DNA of 37,573 bases from UBA4717 sp045577925 (GTDB taxonomy: Bacteria > Bacillota > Clostridia > Oscillospirales > CAG-272): the NCBI GenBank assembly GCA_045577925.1, contig JAZNJH010000002.1, positions 1 to 37,573 on the forward strand. Direction: 5' to 3'. Position 1 is the first letter of the stretch. Each line of letters opens with the position of its first letter. The position numbers were made by a program, and so were the translations under genes. Positions 6,680 to 14,091 of the stretch are shown piece after piece. The notes below the pieces were generated by a model, which was not told the DNA's origin, did not search any database, and saw only the letters and a program-made list of their open reading frames with translations.

Positions 6680-9183
6680 TCTGATATTTCTCCAACATTT
6701 TCGCCGTCACGATTTTCTTCTGCCGACATTTCTTCATCAGCGTCGACCTCTTCCTTTGAAACCTTTGTGAAGTTAACGACCTTTGCTCCCTCGTCAAGGC
6801 GCATGACGATAACACCGCTTGCAGTTCTGCTGTATACGGGTATTCCTTCGACGGGGATTCTTATCATCGTACCTTCATTTGTTATCATGAGAAGATCGTC
6901 GTCATCCTCAACCGCCATTATTCCGGCAAGCTTACCTGTTTTATCGGTGATATTGTGGCAGGTTACGCCCTTACCGCCTCTGTTGTGGCAGGTGTAGTTA
7001 TCAAAGTCGCACTTCTTGCCAAATCCGTTTTCTGTGATCGTGATAAGAGTCTTGTCGTCTTCAACTATCGTTGCACCGGCAACGTAGTCGCCCTCGTCAA
7101 GTCTTATACCGCGAACTCCTCTTGCCGTTCTTCCCATAACGCGTACGTCGTTTTCGTCAAATCTTACCGCCATACCGTCGTGAGTTGCAAGTATGATGTT
7201 TCTGTTTCCGTCTGTATGCTTAACGTAAAGAAGCTCGTCGCCCTCATCAAGGTCGATCGCTATCTTTCCGCCCTTGCGCTGATATTCAAACGCCGAAAGG
7301 TTGGTTCTCTTGATAACGCCATTCTTTGTTATCATCGTGAGATACTCGTTTTCAAAGAAGCCGCCAACAGATATAATTGATGTTATCTTTTCATTGTCCG
7401 CAAGCTCGAGTATGTTAACGATATTAGTACCCTTTGCCGTTCTGCTCGCCTCGGGTATTCTGTATGCCTTGCGCATGTGTACCTTACCGTTACTTGTAAA
7501 TATGAGTAAGTACGAATGGCTATTGCAGGCTATAACGTTTTCAACAAAGTCTTCTTCCTTTGTTGTCATACCGATTATACCTTTGCCGCCGCGGCGCTGT
7601 GCAGAATATACGTCTGAGCGCTGGCGCTTGATATAACCGGAATTAGTCATCGTTATAACGCACGTGTGGCGCTCGATAAGGTCTTCAATATCAATATCAT
7701 CCTCTGCCTCAACGATGTCTGTACGTCTTTCGTCGTTAAATCTGTCCTTGATCTGAAGAAGTTCTTCCTTGATAACCTCTTTAACCTTGTTTTCATCGGC
7801 AAGTATAGCCTCAAGCTCGCCAATCTTTTCTGTCAGCTGTGCTATCCTGTCGTTTATCTTCTGTCTTTCAAGGCCTGAAAGTCTACCAAGCGTCATTTCA
7901 ACGATAGCCTGTGCCTGTGCTTCGGAAAACTCAAACTTTTCTGCAAGGTTTACCTTTGCATCAGCAACCGATGCGCTTGCTCTGATCGTTGCAATTATCT
8001 CATCAATGTGGTCTATCGCGCGGCTGTAGCCTTCGTTTATATGAAGCTCGTGGCGCGCTTTTTTAAGATCAAAATTTGTTCTTCTGACAATTACGTCTTC
8101 CTGATGCTTGATATAAGCTTCGAGTATCGGCTTTATTCCGAGCACCTTGGGAACGTTATCAACAAGCGCTACCATGTTTGCCGCAAACGTATCCTGAAGC
8201 TGTGTATACTTATAAAGTTTGTTAAGTATTACCTGCGCATTTGCATCGTGGCGGTATTCGAGAACTATTCTCATACCGTCGCGGCCCGACTCGTCGCGCA
8301 CTTCCATAAGGCCCTCTATACGCTTTTCCTTGATAAGATCGTATATAGAGCCAACGAGCGTGCTCTTATTTACCTGATAGGGAATTTCGGAAACGATAAT
8401 TCTGTAATTATCCTCGTCAATTTCTGCCTTTGCACGTACCGCAATTCTTCCGCGTCCCGTCGTATATGCCTCAATTATTCCCGAAGTACCGTAGATCGTT
8501 GCCGCCGTCGGAAAGTCGGGTCCCTTGATGTACTGCATTATCTCACTGACACTGCAGTCGGGGTTTTCCATAACGAATATTGTTCCGTCAATAACCTCGC
8601 CTAAATTGTGCGGAGGAATATTCGTTGCCATACCAACGGCAATACCAACAGAACCGTTAACAAGAAGGTTCGGGAATCTTGCAGGAAGAACCGAAGGCTC
8701 CTGACGGCTGTTATCAAAGTTAGGAACAAAATCAACTATATCCTTTTCAATGTCAACAAGAAGCGAATCGGCAAGTCGAGCCATTCTTGCTGCTGTATAA
8801 CGGTATGCAGCCGCGCCGTCGCCGTCGATGCTGCCGAAGTTACCCTGACCCTGAACGAGAATATATCTCATTGAGAAGGGCTGAGCAAGTCTTACCATTG
8901 TATCGTATACTGCCGTATCGCCGTGCGGATGGTATCTACCGAGTACGTTACCGACTGTCGTTGCCGACTTTCTGAAAGGCTTGTCATACGTGAGATGGTC
9001 CTCGTACATAGCGTAAAGAATACGTCTGTGAACGGGCTTTAGTCCATCTCTGACGTCGGGAAGCGCACGCGACATTATAACGCTCATCGAGTAGTCTATA
9101 AATGATTTTTTAACTTCTCTGTCTATTTCAATATCTACGATCTTCTGATTCGGAAACTCGTAGTTCATATTTTTTCTTTCCAC
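6676..9183 (-). CDS. gyrA: DNA gyrase subunit A
   Basis: The DNA-cleaving subunit of gyrase, acting as A2B2 with GyrB to introduce negative supercoils. The catalytic tyrosine is Tyr129 (AAAYRYT). The quinolone-determining region reads HPHGDTAVYDTMV, with Thr90 and Asp94 at the E. coli Ser83 and Asp87 positions. The GyrA box needed for DNA wrapping is QRRGGKG at 529-535, followed by the beta-pinwheel blades. The length of 835 is normal. The start is a GTG at 9183 with AGGAG seven bases upstream; the next ATG is five codons later. It is separated from gyrB by a 163-bp gap rich in TTTTCAACA motifs. Confidence 0.97.
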   Translation of the reverse strand: MERKNMNYEFPNQKIVDIEIDREVKKSFIDYSMSVIMSRALPDVRDGLKPVHRRILYAMYEDHLTYDKPFRKSATTVGNVLGRYHPHGDTAVYDTMVRLAQPFSMRYILVQGQGNFGSIDGDGAAAYRYTAARMARLADSLLVDIEKDIVDFVPNFDNSRQEPSVLPARFPNLLVNGSVGIAVGMATNIPPHNLGEVIDGTIFVMENPDCSVSEIMQYIKGPDFPTAATIYGTSGIIEAYTTGRGRIAVRAKAEIDEDNYRIIVSEIPYQVNKSTLVGSIYDLIKEKRIEGLMEVRDESGRDGMRIVLEYRHDANAQVILNKLYKYTQLQDTFAANMVALVDNVPKVLGIKPILEAYIKHQEDVIVRRTNFDLKKARHELHINEGYSRAIDHIDEIIATIRASASVADAKVNLAEKFEFSEAQAQAIVEMTLGRLSGLERQKINDRIAQLTEKIGELEAILADENKVKEVIKEELLQIKDRFNDERRTDIVEAEDDIDIEDLIERHTCVITMTNSGYIKRQRSDVYSAQRRGGKGIIGMTTKEEDFVENVIACNSHSYLLIFTSNGKVHMRKAYRIPEASRTAKGTNIVNILELADNEKITSIISVGGFFENEYLTMITKNGVIKRTNLSAFEYQRKGGKIAIDLDEGDELLYVKHTDGNRNIILATHDGMAVRFDENDVRVMGRTARGVRGIRLDEGDYVAGATIVEDDKTLITITENGFGKKCDFDNYTCHNRGGKGVTCHNITDKTGKLAGIMAVEDDDDLLMITNEGTMIRIPVEGIPVYSRTASGVIVMRLDEGAKVVNFTKVSKEEVDADEEMSAEENRDGENVGEISE

Positions 9184-9226
9184 ATCTTTTCTCCTGATCT
9201 GTCAGTTTTTAAACAAGCAATTCTGT

Positions 9227-9345
9227 TTTTCAACAGGATGCAGATAATTTTTTCAACCGTGTAAAGCGTGATTTTATAACCAAAATTATTTTTAAACAAC
9301 ACTTTTCAACTGAGTTTTCAACATAGTTGATAACATTGTTGAAAA
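9227..9345. promoter_or_regulatory. Cluster of variant DnaA-box-like motifs, gyrB-gyrA gap
   Basis: Three exact TTTTCAACA copies (9227-9235 plus, 9315-9323 plus, 9337-9345 minus). Three near copies: TTTTCAACC at 9250-9258, TTTTCAACT at 9303-9311, and TTATCAACT on the minus strand at 9325-9333. The same 9-mer flanks the trio array in the dnaA-dnaN gap, so these are probably DnaA binding sites. The last pair forms a 10-bp inverted repeat (9314-9323 and 9337-9346) ending directly at the gyrB stop. No U run follows it on either strand, which argues against a terminator. The cluster lies just upstream of gyrA and could regulate it or titrate DnaA. Confidence 0.6.
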
Positions 9346-9346
9346 C

Positions 9347-11275
9347 TTAAATATCGAGGTTGGTTACGTATTTCGCGTTTGCTTCGATAAATTCACGTCT
9401 GGGCTCAACCTTATCTCCCATAAGAAGCGAGAAGGTCTTATCGCATTCCATAGCATCTTCAACGGTTACCTTGAGTATCGTACGTGTTTCAGGGTCCATC
9501 GTCGTTTCCCAGAGCTGTTCTGCATTCATTTCACCAAGACCTTTATATCTGTCTGCTTTGATGTTTCCGCCCATTTCTTCTATGATCTGGTCTCTTTCCT
9601 CGTCACTGAAGGCATAGCGTATCTGCTTGCCCTTCTCTATTTTATAAAGCGGAGGCTGAGCAAGATAAATATGTCCTCTGTCTATAAGCTCCCTCATATG
9701 TCTGAAGAAGAAGGTCAGAAGAAGTATTCTGATATGCGAACCGTCAACGTCGGCGTCGGCCATTATTATGATCTTGCCGTATCTTAATTTTTCAATATCA
9801 AAATCCTCGCCGATTCCGCAGCCGAGCGCCTGTATTATCGGAATAAGGGATTGGTTTGAGTAAACCTTGTCAAGTCTTGTTTTTTCTACGTTAAGTACCT
9901 TACCGCGAAGAGGAAGTATCGCCTGATATTGGCTGTCTCGTCCTGTTTTTGCAGTACCGCCCGCCGAGTCTCCCTCGACAAGATAAAGCTCTGTAAATTC
10001 TTTTCTCTTTTCATGGCAGTCAGCAAGCTTATCAGGTCTTCCGCCGCCTGCAGGACCTGCGCTGTTTCTTGCAAGCTCTCTTGCACGCTTTGCCGCTTCT
10101 CTTGCCCTGCACGAGCTTATTGATTTTTCAATTATTATCTTTGCAGATTTCGGATTTTCTTCAAGGTACTCGCCAAGCTTATTTAGTACCATCGAATATA
10201 CGAGCGAGCGTATCTCGGAGTTACCGAGCTTTGCTTTCGTCTGGCTTTCAAACTGCGCGTCAACAAGCTTTACGCTTATAACAACGCAGATACCTTCCAT
10301 AATATCGTCGCTTGTAAGCTTTTCTTTTTCTTTAAGTATGTTTTTTGCGTGTCCGTAATCGTTGATGATCTTGGTTATACCCGTCTTGAAGCCTATTTCA
10401 TGAGTACCGCCGTCAATCGTATTCATATTGTTTGCAAAGCTCATTATAACCGATGAATAGCTGTCGTTAAACTGAAGCGCAACCTCGGCTGTACTCGTAT
10501 TCTTTTCCTGCTTCATGTAGATAACGTCTTCATGAATAGGATCTGCCTTCTTTTCGTTATTCAGATACTCAACGTAGCTCTTAAGACCGCCCTCATAGCA
10601 GAAATCAAATTCTTCGGGCTCGTCCTTTCGATCGTCAATAAGAATTATTCTTATTCCTGCATTTAAAAATGCCTGCTCTCTGACTCTCTTTGCAAGTGTT
10701 TCAACGCTGAATACCGTTTCTTCAAAAATCTCCGGATCGGGCTTGAAACGAACGTAAAGACCGTGTCCGCCGTTAGCATCACCCTCGTCTTTGAAGGCTC
10801 TTGCTACCTTGCCGCGCTCGAATCTTTCTGTATAACGGTGACCGTCGAAGCAGTTATCAACCTCCATCCATTCGGAAAGCGCATTAACGACCGACGCACC
10901 AACACCGTGAAGTCCTCCGGCAATCTTATAGCCCTCGCCTCCAAACTTACCTCCTGCATGAAGTACGGTAAATACCACCTCAAGAGTTGGTATTCCCATT
11001 TTCTGATGCATCCTGCTCGGTACGCCGCGGCCGTTATCCTGTACTGATACACTGTTATCCTTATGAAGTGTTACTGTTATAGTATCGCAGTGTCCCGCAA
11101 GCGCCTCGTCAATAGAGTTATCAACTATCTCATAAACAAGATGATGAAGTCCCTTTTCCGAAGTTGTACCGATATACATACCGGGGCGCTTTCTTACAGC
11201 TTCAAGCCCTTCAAGCACCTGAATCTGATTTTCGTCATAGTTACCGGTTGTCTGGTTTTTGATGTTTTCCGCCAT
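9347..11275 (-). CDS. gyrB: DNA gyrase subunit B
   Basis: The ATPase subunit of gyrase. The GHKL ATP-binding fold shows DNSIDEAL (about residues 52-59), the DNGRGVP loop and GGKFGGEGYKIAGGLHGVG. The TOPRIM domain has EGDSAGG at 434-440 and the metal-binding DADVDGSH at 507-514. The C-terminus ends YVTNLDI, as usual for GyrB. The length of 642 matches Gram-positive GyrB. A GAAAGGA ribosome site lies somewhat far (about 12 bases) before the ATG at 11275. remB lies upstream and gyrA downstream, the usual Firmicutes origin order. Confidence 0.97.
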   Translation of the reverse strand: MAENIKNQTTGNYDENQIQVLEGLEAVRKRPGMYIGTTSEKGLHHLVYEIVDNSIDEALAGHCDTITVTLHKDNSVSVQDNGRGVPSRMHQKMGIPTLEVVFTVLHAGGKFGGEGYKIAGGLHGVGASVVNALSEWMEVDNCFDGHRYTERFERGKVARAFKDEGDANGGHGLYVRFKPDPEIFEETVFSVETLAKRVREQAFLNAGIRIILIDDRKDEPEEFDFCYEGGLKSYVEYLNNEKKADPIHEDVIYMKQEKNTSTAEVALQFNDSYSSVIMSFANNMNTIDGGTHEIGFKTGITKIINDYGHAKNILKEKEKLTSDDIMEGICVVISVKLVDAQFESQTKAKLGNSEIRSLVYSMVLNKLGEYLEENPKSAKIIIEKSISSCRAREAAKRARELARNSAGPAGGGRPDKLADCHEKRKEFTELYLVEGDSAGGTAKTGRDSQYQAILPLRGKVLNVEKTRLDKVYSNQSLIPIIQALGCGIGEDFDIEKLRYGKIIIMADADVDGSHIRILLLTFFFRHMRELIDRGHIYLAQPPLYKIEKGKQIRYAFSDEERDQIIEEMGGNIKADRYKGLGEMNAEQLWETTMDPETRTILKVTVEDAMECDKTFSLLMGDKVEPRREFIEANAKYVTNLDI

Positions 11276-11314
11276 TAGATTTGCCGATTCCTTTCATAAT
11301 TTGTGTCTTTATGA

Positions 11315-11569
11315 CTATAATAATTGATTTACTCTGGAAAGTAATGTGTTTGAAGATATATCCGAAATAAAAACCTTTATCTCTCCCCTGTCGTTTACAA
11401 CAACAAAGGATTTCGGAAATTCCTCCCACGTACTTATAAGATTACCCGTTTCTTCTGCTCTTTTTAAATAAGCTTTCGTTGTTTTTTCAACCGTTGCCTT
11501 ATCAAAATCAAAAATTCCGATAATATCTTTTTTTCTGACGGTAAAAAAGTTTCCTATATGAAGATACAT
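11315..11569 (-). CDS. remB: RemB/YaaB-like DUF370 protein
   Basis: An 84-residue protein (MYLHIGNFFTVRKKDIIGIFDFDKATVEKTT...) of the DUF370/RemB family. B. subtilis remB (yaaB) has the same position between recF and gyrB and affects extracellular matrix gene expression. The FTVRKKDIIGIFDFDKA region and the closing FVVVNDRGEIKVFISDISSNTLLSR are characteristic. It lies 12 bp after recF and about 40 bp before gyrB, so it is likely part of the dnaN-recF-gyrB transcript. The regulatory role here is inferred from family and position. Confidence 0.88.
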   Translation of the reverse strand: MYLHIGNFFTVRKKDIIGIFDFDKATVEKTTKAYLKRAEETGNLISTWEEFPKSFVVVNDRGEIKVFISDISSNTLLSRVNQLL

Positions 11570-11581
11570 AATTTATTCCTA

Positions 11582-12685
11582 TCAAAAATAAACTCCGCTT
11601 TTAACGTTTATAAGCTTTGAGTTATCAAGCATGTTACGATCAAACCCCGAAATATCGCAGGAGGTTATTATAACCTGCTTATCATTAAGATTTTCAAGAA
11701 CGAATCTCTGCCTGTTATGATCAAGCTCGCTTAAAACGTCGTCAAAGAGAAATACAGGATATTTTCCCGTTATATTTTTTGATATCTCTCCCTCTGCAAG
11801 CTTAAGCGCCAGAGCAATACTTCTCTGCTGGCCCTGAGACGCGTAAAGACGCGCTTCTCTGTTATCAAGATATATTTCTATATCATCTCTGTGTATTCCG
11901 TGAAGCGTTGAGCCGAGAATTATCTCACGCTCTCTGTCTTTGCAAAAAAGCTCATAATACTTTTCTTCTATAAGCTTCGGATCACTTTCTTCAAAATCCT
12001 TAAGACTGTTTTTATATCTCAGCGTAACTTTTTCGTTTTCCGACATTTCCTTAAAAAACTCTGTCAGAATAACTGATATCTTTTCTGTATAATCGCGTCT
12101 GGTAAGGTAAATAAACGCTGCTTCCTTTGCAAGAGACTCCGAATATATATCAATAATACCCTTATATCTGTTTAGATTATCCTCTGACTGCTTTATAAGC
12201 GCATTTCTTTGTTCAAGTATCTTGTTATATCTCTGAAGACTCTTTAAGTAAACAGGCCTTAACTGACATATCGCAGAATTTAAAAAGCTTCTTCTGTACG
12301 CAGGTCCTTCTTTAACGATAGAAAGATGATCCGGGCAAAACAAAACTGCCCTGAAAAGTCCTATGACCTCGGATAATTTAGCAGGCGCCTTATTTATCTT
12401 ACAAACACGTCTTTTCGTTTTGTAAAGCTCAAAATAAAGCTCTCTTTTTCTGTCGTCTTCGTCATATACCATTTCAAGAGAGGTATTCTTTGCACTGAAA
12501 TTTACCATATCTCTGTCGCTTTGAGTACGGAAGCTCTTTCCGTGAGCAAACAAATATATTCCTTCAAGCGCATTGGTCTTCCCCTGAGCATTTTCTCCGA
12601 AAAGTATATTAACTCCTCGCTCAAACGACAAAGTCTGGTCTTCGATATTACGAAAACCCTTATATTTTATTTTTTCAACCGTCAT
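11582..12685 (-). CDS. recF: DNA replication and repair protein RecF
   Basis: An SMC-like ATPase that works with RecO and RecR to load RecA at single-strand gaps. Walker A is GENAQGKT at residues 30-37, the ABC signature lies in YASQGQQRSIALALKLAE, and Walker B with the D loop is PVFLFDDVLSELD. The length of 367 is normal. The start ATG overlaps the dnaN stop as ATGA (12682-12685), so the two are translationally coupled. The small S4-domain gene yaaA (rlbA), which sits between dnaN and recF in B. subtilis, is absent here. Confidence 0.96.
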   Translation of the reverse strand: MTVEKIKYKGFRNIEDQTLSFERGVNILFGENAQGKTNALEGIYLFAHGKSFRTQSDRDMVNFSAKNTSLEMVYDEDDRKRELYFELYKTKRRVCKINKAPAKLSEVIGLFRAVLFCPDHLSIVKEGPAYRRSFLNSAICQLRPVYLKSLQRYNKILEQRNALIKQSEDNLNRYKGIIDIYSESLAKEAAFIYLTRRDYTEKISVILTEFFKEMSENEKVTLRYKNSLKDFEESDPKLIEEKYYELFCKDREREIILGSTLHGIHRDDIEIYLDNREARLYASQGQQRSIALALKLAEGEISKNITGKYPVFLFDDVLSELDHNRQRFVLENLNDKQVIITSCDISGFDRNMLDNSKLINVKSGVYF

Positions 12686-13821
12686 TTGATCATAACGGGA
12701 AGAACGAATACCGTAAGCTTTTCGTTTTCCTTTGATTCTTCAGGCTCGATTATTATACCGATCTTTGGTGATTCAAGAGATATCTTAACCTTTGTGCTAG
12801 CGCAGGCCTTGAGCGAATCTATAAGGTAACGGCAATTGAATAATATTTCAATATCCTTACCTTCTTTTTCAATACTCAGCTCGTCCTTAACCTTTCCCTT
12901 TGCTGAAACCGATGAAATTACGAGATCATCCTGTGATATATTGAGTCTTACGTATGACTTTGTTCCCGTTGACGTGCTCTCTTCGCTAACAAGTGCAGCT
13001 CTTTCAAGAGCAGATAAAAGAATATCGTTATCTGCAACAACAAAGGTTTCAAAATGCCTTGGAAGGATTCTTTCATAATCTATATATTCTCCGTCAAGAA
13101 GCCTTGAGAAGAAATAAAGATTTTTCTTTTCAACTTCAAATACTATATGCTTGCTTGAAGCCTTGATAGTGATATTATCGTCATTGTCGCCGATTATCTT
13201 CATAAGCTCGGAAAGTGTCTTTCCCGGTATTATTACTCTCTGATTTATATTTTCAGGCGCATTTTCCATGTCGCATACTACTTCTTTAACGGCAAGACGG
13301 TATCCGTCGCATCCGACAACCGTTATCTTTCTTCCGTCTATTTTAAAGAGTGAGCCTGTAAATACCTGCCTCTGATTGTTCTGAGGTACAGCAAAGAGAG
13401 TCTGTGATATGCTCTTAAACAATACATTCTGCTTTATTGTAAAGCCGGATTCCATATCAAGCTCGGGCATAGAGGGAAATTCATCTCCTCTTTGAGAAGC
13501 TACCTCAAACTCGCTCTTTCCGCTTCTTAAACATGCAATATTTCCGCTAAGCGATATTTCAACCTCGCTTTCGGGAAGTATTCTTATTATCTGATTAAGC
13601 CTCTGAGCATTTATAATGCAGTTTCCCTCTTCGATAACGTTTGCTTCTATCGTTGTATTAAGTCCCTTATCATAATCATAGGAAGAAAGACGGCATTTAT
13701 TATCAGCTAAGGTTTCTATAAGAATACCCTGCACGCTCGTTCCCATGTTTTTATTCGATACTGCGCAAAGAGCATAGCTCACAGCTTCTATAAGTACATT
13801 TTTCTTAAAAACGATCTTCAT
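12682..13821 (-). CDS. dnaN: DNA polymerase III beta subunit (sliding clamp)
   Basis: The ring-shaped processivity clamp for the replicative polymerase. The 379-residue protein follows the three-domain clamp pattern: an N-terminal MKIVFKKNVLIEAVSYALCAVSNKN, a central FAVPQNNQRQVFTGSLFKIDGRKITVVGCDGYRLAVKE with the family's conserved TDGYRLA-like motif (here CDGYRLA), and a C-terminal end VFVLPVMIK close to the usual LVMPMR-type tail. A GGAG ribosome site precedes the ATG by eight bases. It overlaps recF. The probable unwinding region of the origin lies directly upstream, between dnaN and dnaA. Confidence 0.96.
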   Translation of the reverse strand: MKIVFKKNVLIEAVSYALCAVSNKNMGTSVQGILIETLADNKCRLSSYDYDKGLNTTIEANVIEEGNCIINAQRLNQIIRILPESEVEISLSGNIACLRSGKSEFEVASQRGDEFPSMPELDMESGFTIKQNVLFKSISQTLFAVPQNNQRQVFTGSLFKIDGRKITVVGCDGYRLAVKEVVCDMENAPENINQRVIIPGKTLSELMKIIGDNDDNITIKASSKHIVFEVEKKNLYFFSRLLDGEYIDYERILPRHFETFVVADNDILLSALERAALVSEESTSTGTKSYVRLNISQDDLVISSVSAKGKVKDELSIEKEGKDIEILFNCRYLIDSLKACASTKVKISLESPKIGIIIEPEESKENEKLTVFVLPVMIK

Positions 13822-13868
13822 TTTGAAAGTCTCCTTTTTTATTTATAAAAAGAAAATAAAATAATAAA

Positions 13869-13893
13869 TAGTAGTAGTAGGGGTTGTTGAAAA
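13869..13893 (-). promoter_or_regulatory. DnaA-trio array, G/C cluster and adjacent DnaA box
   Basis: Plus strand: four perfect TAG repeats at 13869-13880, then GGG, one T, and TGTTGAAAA at 13885-13893. On the minus strand this reads box TTTTCAACA, then ACCCC, then TACTACTACTA and A/T-rich DNA toward dnaN. In B. subtilis the DnaA oligomer loads from the box and extends along trios (3'-GAT repeats) to open the strands. Geometry and orientation agree here, pointing unwinding toward dnaN. Confidence 0.75.
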
Positions 13894-14058
13894 TGTTTGA
13901 TCTTACAAAATCCTGAGTATACGGCAGAATTTAGAGTGTTTTCTATTTTACTTTGCTGTGGATTATATGTTGTAATAAAAAACGCTTGTATTTTCACCCT
14001 GAAAAATCAAAAAAATCAAACATATTATTCAAAAATCAACCGACATGTAAAAACGTTG

Positions 14059-14091
14059 TTTTCAACATGTAAAATCAACATGTGTTGAAAA
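14059..14091. promoter_or_regulatory. Convergent pair of TTTTCAACA boxes after dnaA
   Basis: TTTTCAACA on the plus strand (14059-14067) and on the minus strand (14083-14091), separated by 15 bp that include a further partial copy (ATCAACATG). The pair starts at the base next to the dnaA stop. The gyrB stop has the same arrangement. No U run follows, so a DnaA-binding pair is more likely than a terminator. Confidence 0.55.

Larger units (their letters stand above)
13822..14091. other. Probable chromosomal replication origin (oriC), dnaA-dnaN gap
   Basis: 270 bp without a gene. From dnaN toward dnaA it contains a very A+T-rich stretch (13836-13868), a TAG repeat array, a short G run, a TTTTCAACA box on the minus strand (13885-13893), an A+T-rich middle, and a convergent TTTTCAACA pair (14059-14067 plus, 14083-14091 minus) touching the dnaA stop codon. 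This order (DnaA box, G/C cluster, DnaA-trios, A+T-rich DNA) matches the basal unwinding system described for B. subtilis between dnaA and dnaN. Only the box sequence differs from the usual TTATCCACA. Initiation here is inferred from this layout and the dnaA location. Confidence 0.78.

Noticed and set aside
7538..7546. TTTTCAACA inside gyrA, and another at 27925-27933 inside rpoD
   Set aside because: Both lie in conserved coding sequence and are isolated, so they are probably chance matches.
8880..8935. Thr90 in GyrA as a quinolone-resistance change
   Set aside because: As I recall, threonine occurs at this site as wild type in some Clostridia such as C. difficile, so it is not evidence of resistance.
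9314..9346. Inverted repeat as a gyrB terminator
   Set aside because: There is no U run after the stem on the minus strand, and the arms are the box motif itself.
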